A DNA stretch of 53,760 nt, from contig WRIY01000005.1 of NCBI GenBank assembly GCA_009782515.1, positions 64,812 through 118,571 on the forward strand, given 5' to 3'. Source of the stretch: Eubacteriaceae bacterium. Its GTDB lineage: Bacteria > Bacillota > Clostridia > Eubacteriales > Anaerofustaceae. Every line of letters begins with the position of its first letter. Position 1 is the stretch's first letter. The position numbers and the translations under genes were made by a program. The notes under the pieces were generated by a model, which saw only the letters and a program-made list of their open reading frames with translations, made no database searches and was not told the origin of the DNA. Positions 1 to 9,478 of this stretch are shown one piece after another.

Positions 1-309
1 TCTATGCAGCCCTCAGAAATAGACGCTATATCCTCGCCTACCCCTAAAACCGGCACTGTCGAGTATATTTGGGATCTTACTGACAGCAGCGCAAGCCCTG
101 TCAGCGAAAGCACTTATATAGCCAGGGTTCAGGGAACGCTTCGCTGGGACAACCAGGTTTTGTACTCACATGCATTCACATTGGGCCAAGGCGCATTTAT
201 AGAGACTGTTGAGCCTCAATTCTCACTAAGCACAGGCTCCAGGGCTTTGGCCCAGGGGGCTTCGGAGCTGGGGATGATTAAAAACGTTCAAATTGAGTAT
301 GTTAAGTAA
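1..309 (+). CDS. C-terminal end of an unknown protein (partial)
   Basis: The reading frame is open from the left edge and ends at TAA 307-309, so only the last ~100 residues are visible. The ATG at position 4 need not be the start. The segment has alternating beta-strand-like patches (VEYIWDL, TYIARVQGTLRW, FTLGQGAFIETVEP), which resembles an Ig-like or FlgD-type beta-sandwich found at the end of secreted or surface proteins. No catalytic motif, membrane segment or anchor is seen. A terminator follows 16 bases after the stop, so this is the last gene of its transcript. I do not recognise the family; the beta-sandwich reading is an inference from the pattern only. Confidence 0.6.
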   Translation, partial: SMQPSEIDAISSPTPKTGTVEYIWDLTDSSASPVSESTYIARVQGTLRWDNQVLYSHAFTLGQGAFIETVEPQFSLSTGSRALAQGASELGMIKNVQIEYVK

Positions 310-324
310 GCTGCAATGCGCAGG

Positions 325-347
325 AAGGGTGGCAACGCCCTTTTTTT
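325..347 (+). terminator. Rho-independent terminator after the first gene
   Basis: Arms AAGGGTG (325-331) and CGCCCTT (336-342) form a 7-bp stem with one G-U pair around a GCAA loop, running into seven T (341-347). It lies 16 bases after the stop codon. Confidence 0.85.
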
Positions 348-389
348 GCCTATTTTTTGCCGGCATTTTCTCAGCCAGCTTGAATGTTG

Positions 390-398
390 TGCTATAAT
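390..398 (+). promoter_or_regulatory. Extended -10 promoter for the UroD-family gene
   Basis: TGC followed by TATAAT (393-398) is an extended -10 element. No good -35 box lies 17 bases upstream, as is common for extended -10 promoters. The same TGCTATAAT-like string precedes several other genes here (9419, 14309, 23343). Confidence 0.55.
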
Positions 399-453
399 TG
401 CAAAAAATAGTGCTTAGAATATTCATTTTCTGTGCATTAAGGAGGAAATTGCA

Positions 454-1506
454 GTGGCAAGAACACCAAAGGAAATGTATTTGGGCCTTTCACAAGGCGA
501 GTGGCCTGACTATGTCATGGGAATGCCAAAGCCGGAAGAGTCGTACTCGGCAATGGTTGGCCCATTCCCGCTTTTTATGCCTGCCGGCATGAGCTTCGGC
601 GGGCCCCCATCTGGGCCTCCGCCTAAGGGGTTTACGGATCTGTGGGGAGTGCCCCATGAAGCTGACGACATCACCGGCATTGCTATACCTAAGCCGGGCG
701 CTTTTATTTTGGAAGATATCGTGCACTGGGACCGTTATATAAAAAACCCGCCAATGCCGGAAGATTTCGACTGGGAGGCGTTTACAAAAGACCAACTCAA
801 AGACATAGACAGAGAGCAAAAGCTGGTGTCGGTCATGTTTTCCATGCAGGCGCCGTTCCAGCAGATCATTAGCTTTACCGGCTTCACAGAAGGCCTTGCA
901 GCAATGTATGAAGAGCCTGAGGCATTCGAGGAGCTGCTCGATTACCTGCTCAGCTACTACCTGCCAATTGTTGAAAAGTGCGTTGAGTACTATAAGCCTG
1001 ACATGCTTTCGATTCCTGATGACACTGCTTCACGCTACGCCCCTTTCTTCTCTGTTGAAGCTTACCGCAAGTTCTTCAAGCCTTACTATGCGAAGCTTGC
1101 CAAAGCCATGACTGATCGGGGAGGCATAGTCACCTTCCACAACTGCGGCAAATGTGAAGCTTTTGTTGAAGACATGATCGACTTCGGGGTAAAGTACTGG
1201 AACCCTGCCCAGACAGACAACGATCTGGTTTCAATTATACAAAAGCACTGGCAAGCTGACGGGTTTGTCTGCTGCGGAGGGTGGGATTTTGTCCCTGAGC
1301 TCGGAAAAGAAGTAACAGAAGAAATAGTGCGCCAGTCAGTTCGCGATTCTATAGACAAGTATGCGCCTCATGGCGGCTATGTGTTCACCGGAGGATACCT
1401 GGGTACCCAGGACAACCGTGAAACCGCACAACAAATCAATAGCTGGGTTGGCGATGAAGTTCGTACATATGGGAGCACGTTCTACTCGAAAAAGAGCATT
1501 ATATAA
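454..1506 (+). CDS. Uroporphyrinogen decarboxylase (UroD)-family protein, probable corrinoid methyltransferase
   Basis: A 350-residue protein of the UroD/MtaA/MtbA superfamily, TIM-barrel enzymes that either decarboxylate uroporphyrinogen or transfer methyl groups between corrinoid proteins and thiols. The start is GTG 454, placed by AAGGAGG at 439-445. The zinc-site signature of the methyltransferase branch is present as H229-N-C231-G-K-C234, and the C-terminal barrel strand GGYVFTGGY is recognisable. The Arg-rich N-terminal substrate motif of true HemE is absent, so a methyltransferase role is more likely than porphyrin synthesis. No heme gene or corrinoid protein adjoins it, but a corrinoid protein and a second UroD-family protein lie at 39.6-41.4 kb. 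It is monocistronic, with its own promoter and a hairpin after the stop. The substrate is unknown. Confidence 0.85.
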   Translation: MARTPKEMYLGLSQGEWPDYVMGMPKPEESYSAMVGPFPLFMPAGMSFGGPPSGPPPKGFTDLWGVPHEADDITGIAIPKPGAFILEDIVHWDRYIKNPPMPEDFDWEAFTKDQLKDIDREQKLVSVMFSMQAPFQQIISFTGFTEGLAAMYEEPEAFEELLDYLLSYYLPIVEKCVEYYKPDMLSIPDDTASRYAPFFSVEAYRKFFKPYYAKLAKAMTDRGGIVTFHNCGKCEAFVEDMIDFGVKYWNPAQTDNDLVSIIQKHWQADGFVCCGGWDFVPELGKEVTEEIVRQSVRDSIDKYAPHGGYVFTGGYLGTQDNRETAQQINSWVGDEVRTYGSTFYSKKSII

Positions 1507-1529
1507 GGCCTGCTCGATAACGCTACAGC

Positions 1530-1553
1530 GCCGCTTTCAGAAAAGGAAGCGGC
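1530..1553. terminator. Hairpin between convergent genes, possible shared terminator
   Basis: GCCGCTT (1530-1536) pairs with AAGCGGC (1547-1553). It sits between the stop of the UroD-family gene and the stop of the convergent TPR gene. The T tracts on both sides are short, so efficiency is uncertain. Confidence 0.5.
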
Positions 1554-1554
1554 T

Positions 1555-2508
1555 TTATATATCATATAGGGCATGCGCGCTGTCTTCATTGCCGCCAGGG
1601 GTTATGCTGCCGATGACCTCGCCAAACTTGCTGGTGTAGGGGTGCGAGTCGCCCAGGACCGTTTGAGCCCGGCTATGCGCTTCGCTAAGCCATTCATAAG
1701 CCTTAACATTCATGCCCAGCGCTTGGCATGTCCTGAAAATATTAAAGCAGATTGCCATATAGTTAGTGTTAATGCCATAAAAGCGCTTTGTAAGGGGCAG
1801 GCTGCGCTCAAAAGCTTCAAGGGCTACTGCATAATTGCCCTTCTTGTAATTAATGAGGCCATATATGCTTAGCGCTTGTGAGTGCTTTGGATCTTCGTAT
1901 GAGAAATCCTCAAAGAGGGAAAGGGCATTTGCCGCTGACTTTTCTGCGTTCTCAAGATCCCCTATTTCCATATATGCCTGCGCTACAGCAGACAGCGCCC
2001 ATGCAGCAAATCCTTGATCAGGCTCAAGCAGGCTGTTTGCTTTTTGGCAAGCTATTATGCCCAGCTCAATTGCCTTTTCATACTCCCTTACTTTAATATA
2101 TGACTGGCAAAGCATCATCACTGTGCTTGCGTATAAATACATGCTGTCCATGCCTGAAGTCTCCATAGCAGATTTAGCTTCAACAAGCGACGCTATTGAC
2201 TCTTGCTGCCTGCTTGTCTTGGCTTGGAGGGAAGATATGCTGAGAATAACTGTCACATACTGCACCGAGTATGCCAAGCCTGCTGATTCAAACGCATCAA
2301 GAGCAAGCTTATAGCTCTCTTCAGCTTTTGAATAGCTGCCTGTTTCGCTGTAATACGCTCCAAGCATGCTGTAAAGGGCGCCGACAGCAGTTTTCCCGTC
2401 ATAAACCCTCTGGGCTTTTAGTATTTCATACGAAATATAGGATTCTACTTCTGATGGCGTCCCCTGGTCTATTATTGCGATTAAGCCATCGAAAAACTCA
2501 TCAGTCAT
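1555..2508 (-). CDS. TPR repeat protein
   Basis: A 317-residue protein made almost wholly of helical tetratricopeptide-like repeats. The pattern Y-x2-A-x2-(S/A)-Y-x2-A-L-x-A recurs, for example around YSKAEESYKLAL, YEKAIELGI, LENAEKSAANAL and YAVALEAFERSL, with spacing close to 40 residues as in kinesin-light-chain-type TPRs. There is no signal peptide, membrane segment or enzyme domain, so it is probably a cytosolic protein-binding scaffold. The ATG at 2508 is preceded by AGGAG. It is convergent with the UroD-family gene and stands alone. Its partner cannot be told from the sequence; TPR proteins of this size in Firmicutes are often regulators or chaperone-like. Confidence 0.8.
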   Translation of the reverse strand: MTDEFFDGLIAIIDQGTPSEVESYISYEILKAQRVYDGKTAVGALYSMLGAYYSETGSYSKAEESYKLALDAFESAGLAYSVQYVTVILSISSLQAKTSRQQESIASLVEAKSAMETSGMDSMYLYASTVMMLCQSYIKVREYEKAIELGIIACQKANSLLEPDQGFAAWALSAVAQAYMEIGDLENAEKSAANALSLFEDFSYEDPKHSQALSIYGLINYKKGNYAVALEAFERSLPLTKRFYGINTNYMAICFNIFRTCQALGMNVKAYEWLSEAHSRAQTVLGDSHPYTSKFGEVIGSITPGGNEDSAHALYDI

Positions 2509-2520
2509 TTTAGTCTCCTA

Positions 2521-2866
2521 GTTATAAGTACAAAAAATGTTTCCAAGTAACTATACGCCAAAGAGAATAGCAGAAGTTTAAAATACTATTGGAAAAACAT
2601 TAGAGACAAGATTAAAAATTATTGCAGCTTTTAAGCTATATGCTGCATATGTTTCAAGCAGCCATAAGCAGGCGTTGCCAAGGCCCGTGCATAACAGTCT
2701 CAAGCGGAAGCCCGCTGCCTTAGGCGCCATTGCATTGGCATTGCCATCGCTGGCGCTGCGCATACATTTGGGTTTAGCCGGCCATCAGTGTTTGCCCAAA
2801 ACCTGTTATTAGCAAACGAATAAACAATTTCTATTTTCAATGGTGTCTATTGCGGCAGAAAAACGA
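2521..2866. other. Intergenic stretch without a recognisable gene
   Basis: The region between the divergent TPR and acetyltransferase genes holds no reading frame with a ribosome binding site. The centre (about 2660-2765) is richer in GC and in short GC-type words than its flanks. I see no riboswitch or RNA gene. Confidence 0.5.
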
Positions 2867-2872
2867 TATAAT
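2867..2872 (+). promoter_or_regulatory. -10 box for the GNAT gene
   Basis: TATAAT at 2867-2872, about 88 bases before the acetyltransferase start. A weak -35 candidate (TGTCTA, 2844-2849) lies 17 bases upstream. Confidence 0.4.
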
Positions 2873-2959
2873 GAGCGAAGCAGCTATTTATTATATTATA
2901 AAATAGCAGGAAAGCAGAATTATGCTGCAATCGACTAAACGATTTATTGAGGCCTGAAT

Positions 2960-3421
2960 ATGGAATTATTAGTATATAAAAAATCTATGCAAGAAGATAT
3001 AGACAGCTTTTATATTGAATGCTTTGCAGCTATTGGCTGGGAGTATGAGCCGGAAAGCGTGCATAGCGATCTTGCATCAATCCCGGACAGCTACCAAAAG
3101 CATGGCCAGTTTTGGTGCCTGTTTGATCAAGGCAAGCTCGTAGGCACAATTGCAATCAGAACCATCGATTTTGAGAACAATTACGCCGAGATAAAAAGAA
3201 TGTATGTCCTGCCATCCAGGCAAGGCGAAGGCTTTGGCAGAGCCTTAATGGATATAGCCATAAACTACGCAAGGCAGGAAAAGTTTAATAAAGTATTCGC
3301 TGATACAAGGCTTGATCGAAAGATCGCACAAAGAGTGCTTAGAAAAAATGGCTTTGTAGAGACGGAACGCTATAATGACAACCCGAACGCTGAACTGTTT
3401 TTCGTTTTGAGCCTTGCTTAG
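2960..3421 (+). CDS. GNAT-family N-acetyltransferase
   Basis: A 153-residue single-domain acetyltransferase that would transfer acetyl from acetyl-CoA to an amine. The acetyl-CoA pyrophosphate-binding motif A is clear: strand IKRMYVLPS followed by RQGEGFGRALM (R/Q-x2-G-x-G/A). Motif B follows with RVLRKNGFVETERY, the usual 'N-G-F' turn. The length is normal for the family. The start ATG 2960 has GAGG at 2949-2952. It is transcribed alone, convergent with the liv operon. The acceptor cannot be inferred; similar stand-alone GNATs act on small molecules, peptides or protein N-termini. Confidence 0.85.
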   Translation: MELLVYKKSMQEDIDSFYIECFAAIGWEYEPESVHSDLASIPDSYQKHGQFWCLFDQGKLVGTIAIRTIDFENNYAEIKRMYVLPSRQGEGFGRALMDIAINYARQEKFNKVFADTRLDRKIAQRVLRKNGFVETERYNDNPNAELFFVLSLA

Positions 3422-3614
3422 CGCTTGCCATAAAACGCAGCCTGTATCCTAAGCGCCGCCTTTCAAAGTTTTTGCAGCCACCATCAAACCACGCAAGGAA
3501 TCTTGCACTCTTAACAATTATACTTGCTTTTATTCATAAGCGCTTGATTGCACCACGCCCTAACACTGAAAAGCGAAAAACTGAAGCGGCAAAAAGCATT
3601 AAAGCGCATTGCCG

Positions 3615-4379
3615 CTACGAATCGCGCCCGAGGTACGCTTCGATAACAAGGGGGTCTTTTCTTACTGCTTCCGGCACGCCCTCTGCGATCTTCTTGCCAA
3701 AGTTAACAACAATTACTTTTTCTGAAATCTTCATGACAAGATCGATGTCATGCTCAATGATAAACACTGTAATGCCAAGCTCATCTCGAAATTGGCTTAT
3801 TAGCTCAAGGAGCTTTTCTTTCTCATCGTGGTTTAGGCCGGCTGCCGGCTCGTCAAGCAGCAAAAGCTTTGGGTTGGCAGCCAGCGCCCTTGCCCATTCT
3901 GTGCGGCGCTGATCTCCGTATGAGAGATTTTTTGCCAGATAGCCTTTCTTGTCAGAAATGCCTATATAGTCTATATAGTGCTCGGCTCTTTCAAGTATTT
4001 CCTTCTCTTCCCTACGCTGGGCTGCCGGCCTTAAAAGAGCGCCAAAAACCGACTGCTTTGTGTTGCTGTGGGCTCCGCTCATTACATTCTCGAGCACTGT
4101 CAGGTTTTTAAACAATCGCACATTTTGGAATGTTCTGATGATGCCCATCTCAGTAATTTTATAAGGCTTTATATTTATCAGGGAGGTACCCATAAAGGCA
4201 ATCTCACCGCTTGTCGCTTTATAGAAACCAGTCATGCAGTTAAAAACGGATGTCTTGCCTGCGCCGTTTGGCCCTATAAGGGATGTTATTGAGCCTTCTT
4301 GCACATCAAAGCTCAAGTTGTCTACTGCGGCAATTCCTGAGAAATGCATCTTTAAGTTTTCAACATGCATTAGCGCCAT
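3615..4379 (-). CDS. livG: Branched-chain amino acid ABC transporter ATPase LivG
   Basis: ATP-hydrolysing subunit of a branched-chain amino acid (HAAT-family) importer. It shows Walker A GPNGAGKTS, the LivG-type signature LSYGDQRR, Walker B LLLLDEP followed by AAGLN, and the switch histidine in IEHDIDLVM, with a C-terminal LivG extension (GKKIAEGVPEAVR...EAYLG). An upstream in-frame start at 4403 exists, but MALMHVENL at 4379 is preferred: it lies two bases after the livM stop with AAAGGAA upstream. It is the last gene of livJ-H-M-G. The second ATPase, LivF, which normally follows and pairs with LivG, is missing: the next gene is on the other strand. Confidence 0.93.
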   Translation of the reverse strand: MALMHVENLKMHFSGIAAVDNLSFDVQEGSITSLIGPNGAGKTSVFNCMTGFYKATSGEIAFMGTSLINIKPYKITEMGIIRTFQNVRLFKNLTVLENVMSGAHSNTKQSVFGALLRPAAQRREEKEILERAEHYIDYIGISDKKGYLAKNLSYGDQRRTEWARALAANPKLLLLDEPAAGLNHDEKEKLLELISQFRDELGITVFIIEHDIDLVMKISEKVIVVNFGKKIAEGVPEAVRKDPLVIEAYLGRDS

Positions 4380-4381
4380 AA

Positions 4382-5338
4382 TCACTTGTTCCTTTCGGGC
4401 CACAGGCCTTGAGGCTTTGCTATTATGACAGCTATCAGGAGAAGGCCGAAAAAAAGCATTCTCATGTCTCCGATAACCGGTATGTCTCTAAAGAATTCCG
4501 GAAACAGCGCAAAGAAAGCAGCACCTAAAACCACTCCCGGAACTTTTCCCATGCCGCCTAAAATAACTGCAAGCAATACATTCACGGATTGGTTGAAATC
4601 AAAAGATCCCGGCGATATAGAGGTCATTTTTACAGCGTAAAAGCTGCCTGTTACGCCTCCAAGCACTGCGCCAAGCACATATGCATAAAGCTTATACAGG
4701 GATGTATTGACCCCCATTGCCTCGGCAGCATCCTCGTCCTCGCGAATATAGGCAAGCGCCCTTCCAAAGCGCGAGTTGCGTATGCGAAACGATATTATGA
4801 TATATATAACAACAAGAATAAGGAAAACATAATACCAGTGGGTGATCTTCACTAAGCGGATTCCAAAAAATGTTGGCCTGGGTATAGCAATAAGGCCTGT
4901 AGCAGCCCCGGTTATTTTTAAGTTTCTGGCAGTAATTCTTACAATCTCAGCAAAACCCAGAGTTACTATGGCAAGATAGTCACTTCGAAGCTTGAGTGTT
5001 GGCAGGCCGATAATAACAGATGAAACAATCGAAATAATGATTGATACAGGCAGAGTTGCCCAAAAATTCCAGTGGTATGTTTTTATTAAGATGCCTGTTG
5101 TGTATGCCCCGATCGCAAACTTTGAAGCATACCCCAGATCGCACAAGCCGCAATACCCTACAATTATATTCAGCCCCAAGGCTAGGAGCATGTAAAAGAA
5201 AGCGTTCCAAACGATGTTTTGATAGTAGTTGTCAGTGAATAAGGGCAGCAATGCCATGAAAGCAAGCAGTGCAGCACTTGCTGCAGCTTGTATGAATTTG
5301 CTTTCCAGCCAGCTTGAAATGCGATCCCTAAGCTTCAT
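4382..5338 (-). CDS. livM: Branched-chain amino acid ABC transporter permease LivM
   Basis: A 318-residue integral membrane permease. About eight to ten hydrophobic segments are visible. Family hallmarks include the cytoplasmic-loop motif LRSDYLAIVTLGFAEIVR, the stretch GYCGLCDLGYASKFAIGAY (counterpart of the LivM G-x-x-S-L-G-x-A/H-x-F/A motif), the coupling region REDEDAAEAMGVN that contacts the ATPase, and the end PQGLWPE. Together with LivH it forms the transmembrane pore. It lies 71 bases downstream of livH and two bases before livG, so co-transcription is expected. The ATG at 5338 has only a weak ribosome binding site. Confidence 0.93.
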   Translation of the reverse strand: MKLRDRISSWLESKFIQAAASAALLAFMALLPLFTDNYYQNIVWNAFFYMLLALGLNIIVGYCGLCDLGYASKFAIGAYTTGILIKTYHWNFWATLPVSIIISIVSSVIIGLPTLKLRSDYLAIVTLGFAEIVRITARNLKITGAATGLIAIPRPTFFGIRLVKITHWYYVFLILVVIYIIISFRIRNSRFGRALAYIREDEDAAEAMGVNTSLYKLYAYVLGAVLGGVTGSFYAVKMTSISPGSFDFNQSVNVLLAVILGGMGKVPGVVLGAAFFALFPEFFRDIPVIGDMRMLFFGLLLIAVIIAKPQGLWPERNK

Positions 5339-5409
5339 TAGTCATGCGCAGCATAAACTTGCCATTATCAGCAAGCGCGCCCTTCCTTATATATTATATT
5401 GAAAAATGC

Positions 5410-6321
5410 CTACATCCTTGCAACTTCAGGCTTGCCAAGCAGCCCGTTTGGCTTAAATGCGAGTATGAGAATAAGCAGGCTAAAGGCAAACACATCTTTC
5501 CATGAAGAGCCAAGCATTTGGGTTCCAAACGCTTCAAGCAGCCCCAGCAGCAAGCCTCCCAGCATAGCTCCCGGAATTGATCCGATTCCCCCTATTACTG
5601 ATGAGGTAAACGCCTTAATGCCAACAAGGTAGCCCATGCTGTATTGGACATTGCCGTAATAAACGCAATACATTCCCCCTGCCACCGCAGCAAGGCCTGA
5701 GCCAAGCATAAACGTAAAGCTGATAACTGCATTTACATTTATTCCCATTAAATAGCATGCATCAGTATCGATGGCTATTGCCCTCATAGCTTTGCCCAGC
5801 TTCGTACGGCTGATAAAAACAGTAAGCGCAGCCATGGCAGCAAAAGCAGCCGCAAGAAGCGAAATTTGCATGTATGTAATTGTTACATGCCCATAGCTTA
5901 TGCCTGTAGATTTGTTGATGCCGCCCGGGAAAAACATAGCTTTGCTGTTTGTCATCACCATAACAGCGTTGTATATGACTAGCGATACGCCTATAGCGCT
6001 GATTAGCAGCGACAGCCTTGGAGCGCTTAAAAGCGGCCTGTAGGCAACCCGTTGCGCAATGTAGCCCAAAATTGCTGAAGCCAGAATTGCTGCAAGCATG
6101 GCTAGTGATATGCCAAGCCAGCCAGGCATGTAGCCGCTGATTAGCGAGTATACGCTAAGGCATGTAAAAGCTCCCGCCATGTAAATATCGCCATGCGCGA
6201 AATTCAGCAGCTTAATGATTCCATATACCATTGAATAGCCCAGTGCGACAAGCGCATAAAAAGAGCCTAAAACTAAGCCATTAATGAATTGCTGCAGGAC
6301 TATCTCCCAAAAAGTAAACAT
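5410..6321 (-). CDS. livH: Branched-chain amino acid ABC transporter permease LivH
   Basis: The partner permease of LivM, about 303 residues, with repeated hydrophobic helices. Diagnostic LivH strings are LVLGSFYALVALGYSMVYG, LNFAHGDIYM, the coupling helix KAMRAIAIDTDACYLMGIN and the final ILAFKPNGLLGK. An ATG seven codons upstream (6342) has no ribosome binding site. The ATG at 6321 has GAGCAGG at a suitable distance and matches the usual N-terminus of the family, so it is preferred. It follows livJ after 74 bases that hold a stable hairpin. Confidence 0.92.
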   Translation of the reverse strand: MFTFWEIVLQQFINGLVLGSFYALVALGYSMVYGIIKLLNFAHGDIYMAGAFTCLSVYSLISGYMPGWLGISLAMLAAILASAILGYIAQRVAYRPLLSAPRLSLLISAIGVSLVIYNAVMVMTNSKAMFFPGGINKSTGISYGHVTITYMQISLLAAAFAAMAALTVFISRTKLGKAMRAIAIDTDACYLMGINVNAVISFTFMLGSGLAAVAGGMYCVYYGNVQYSMGYLVGIKAFTSSVIGGIGSIPGAMLGGLLLGLLEAFGTQMLGSSWKDVFAFSLLILILAFKPNGLLGKPEVARM

Positions 6322-6350
6322 GCTATGAACCTGCTCTTGCATGGATTAGA

Positions 6351-6383
6351 GCGCGCAGCATCTTGCAGCTGCGCGCTTTTTTT
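6351..6383. terminator. Strong hairpin between livJ and livH
   Basis: GCGCGCAGC (6351-6359) and GCTGCGCGC (6368-6376) form a perfect 9-bp stem. The T tract (6377-6383) follows it on the plus strand, not in the direction of the liv genes. For the leftward liv mRNA it is therefore more likely a stability or processing hairpin after the binding-protein gene than a full terminator. Confidence 0.6.
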
Positions 6384-6395
6384 CGCTTTTTCTAA

Positions 6396-7559
6396 CTATA
6401 TTGTTACAAGCTGGAAATCTCCGTCTACTATCTGGATAATAATAAAGTTTGATATCTCAAGCTCTCTGTCTGGGGTAAATTTAATTGTGCCCGAGAGCCC
6501 CTTATAGTTGATGTTCTGGACTGCGTCCTTGACAGCGCCAGTATCCAGCGTGCCGGCTTTTTCTATAGCTTCCTTTAGCACATAGATTGTATCGTATGCC
6601 AAAGTTGCATATGCTCCGGGCTCAAGGTTGTGCATAGCCTTAAAATCAGCTACAAACCTGTCTCCGCCTTCAGCAAAGCGCACGAATGGAGGGCTTGTTA
6701 CATAAACGCCTTCGCCTGCGTCGCCACAGGCAGTTATAAGCTCAACTGAGGCAGATCCGTCGCCAACAGCAATATCGCCTTCATAGCCGCCCTGCCTGAG
6801 CTGCTTTATAACGTTAGAGCCGTCTGCATGGTATCCGCACCAGTAAACAAAGTCTGCCTCGGCATTGCGAATAGCTGTTACAACTGATGAAACATCGCTT
6901 GCGCCTTTGTCAACTACCTGCACCGTGGCAATCTCAATGCCATGTTTTGGCAGCTCGTCTTCACAAAGCTTGGATAAATTTTGCGGGTACTCATCACCGT
7001 TGTGAATAAGGGCAACCTTGCTGGATCCAACCGATTTGCACAAATCAGCCAGCGTTACAGCAGCATGCGAGCCAGGGCTGTTGAGCATAAAGCATGTGTC
7101 CAGGCCCAGCTGGGTTATTCCGGTTGAGTTGGCTGCAGATATAAGCAGCAATAGATCCTCATCGAAATACAGCTGCATAGCCGCAACTGTAGCGCCTGAG
7201 CAATAGCCGCCAACGACGAAGTCAACGTTTTTTGATATGAGAAGCTCAGCTGCTGAGGTGGCTATGTTTGAGTCGCATCCGTCATCTGCTTGAAGCAAAG
7301 TGAGTTTGCGGCCCAAAACGCCGCCTGCCTTGTTGATCTCTTCTACTGCAAGCATGTAAGACTGGTACATGTCAGTGCCATAATATGCTTCTGAACCGCT
7401 CGTAGGAACCATGACTCCGATCAGGATTTCCTCTTCATCCCCACTGCCGCCACTACCTCCCCCTCCACCGCTGTTTGTGCCGCCACAGCCTGCGGCAAAC
7501 GAGGCAATTGCGAGTGCCGCCAGCAATAAAGCCAGCGTTTTTTTTAATTTCTCATGCAT
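6396..7559 (-). CDS. livJ: Branched-chain amino acid ABC transporter substrate-binding lipoprotein (LivJ-type)
   Basis: Extracellular binding protein (periplasmic-binding fold type I, Peripla_BP_6) that would hand amino acids to LivHM. The start at 7559 (MHEKLKK) is placed by the signal peptide and by GAGGGGAG upstream; a longer frame to 7715 lacks these. The signal peptide ends in the lipobox FAAGC, with Cys25 as the lipidated residue, followed by a poly-Gly/Ser tether (about residues 30-40) and an acidic patch. The mature domain starts ILIGVMVPTSGS, typical of this family, and contains YGTDMYQSYMLAVEEINKAG. First gene of the liv operon; an inverted repeat lies just upstream. Family members bind Leu/Ile/Val but also other amino acids, amides or urea, so the ligand is not certain. 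Confidence 0.9.
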   Translation of the reverse strand: MHEKLKKTLALLLAALAIASFAAGCGGTNSGGGGGSGGSGDEEEILIGVMVPTSGSEAYYGTDMYQSYMLAVEEINKAGGVLGRKLTLLQADDGCDSNIATSAAELLISKNVDFVVGGYCSGATVAAMQLYFDEDLLLLISAANSTGITQLGLDTCFMLNSPGSHAAVTLADLCKSVGSSKVALIHNGDEYPQNLSKLCEDELPKHGIEIATVQVVDKGASDVSSVVTAIRNAEADFVYWCGYHADGSNVIKQLRQGGYEGDIAVGDGSASVELITACGDAGEGVYVTSPPFVRFAEGGDRFVADFKAMHNLEPGAYATLAYDTIYVLKEAIEKAGTLDTGAVKDAVQNINYKGLSGTIKFTPDRELEISNFIIIQIVDGDFQLVTI

Positions 7560-7597
7560 AAATAAATCTCTCCCCTCTTTGTGATTTCTTGCATGTG

Positions 7598-7619
7598 ATA
7601 GAAATTTGTCAATTTCTAT
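7598..7619. promoter_or_regulatory. Perfect inverted repeat upstream of livJ, candidate operator
   Basis: Arms ATAGAAATT and AATTTCTAT separated by a 4-base spacer form a perfect 9+9 palindrome, about 40-60 bases before the livJ start. GTG and CAC extend the symmetry outward with a two-base offset. On the livJ strand the centre contains TTGACA. The AT-rich perfect dyad suggests a repressor or activator site rather than a terminator; there is no T tract. Confidence 0.5.
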
Positions 7620-7797
7620 TTCACATTTTATCATATCTCTTACTTTGCATACACCGAAAACAATAAATTGCTTAGATGCCGGCCATCGCCAAATATAAGC
7701 CTGTATTTTCGCCAAATTTAAACCGGCCTATATTAAGCGCTGCCCAAAATGCGCCGATGAAGCCTATCAGCCGGGCTCGTGACAGGCTACAGCCTGC

Positions 7798-9321
<1,524 letters not shown>

Positions 9322-9418
9322 TTAGAAGCTATCGATAAAAGCTGCCGGCTTTTTTTCGCGCATGGGCTGCAGCATATCTATATGGCAATCGATCACATTA
9401 TTAGTAGACGGCGAAACG

Positions 9419-9427
9419 TGCTATAAT
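9419..9427 (+). promoter_or_regulatory. Extended -10 promoter of the patatin-like gene
   Basis: TGC plus TATAAT (9422-9427), the same extended -10 string as at 390. It lies inside the longer possible reading frame starting at 9362, which argues that translation starts downstream at 9479. Confidence 0.5.
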
Positions 9428-9478
9428 TTGCATATACGAGGAAGAATAAACCACAATTTATATGAGGAGAGAGCGCAT

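Noticed and set aside
2578-2763. 61-codon leftward frame in the TPR-GNAT gap
   Set aside because: No ribosome binding site, no motif, and part of the promoter region.
9362-9478. N-terminal extension of the patatin-like protein from ATG 9362
   Set aside because: The segment contains the putative promoter and the ribosome binding site for TTG 9479, and the extension does not resemble the family.
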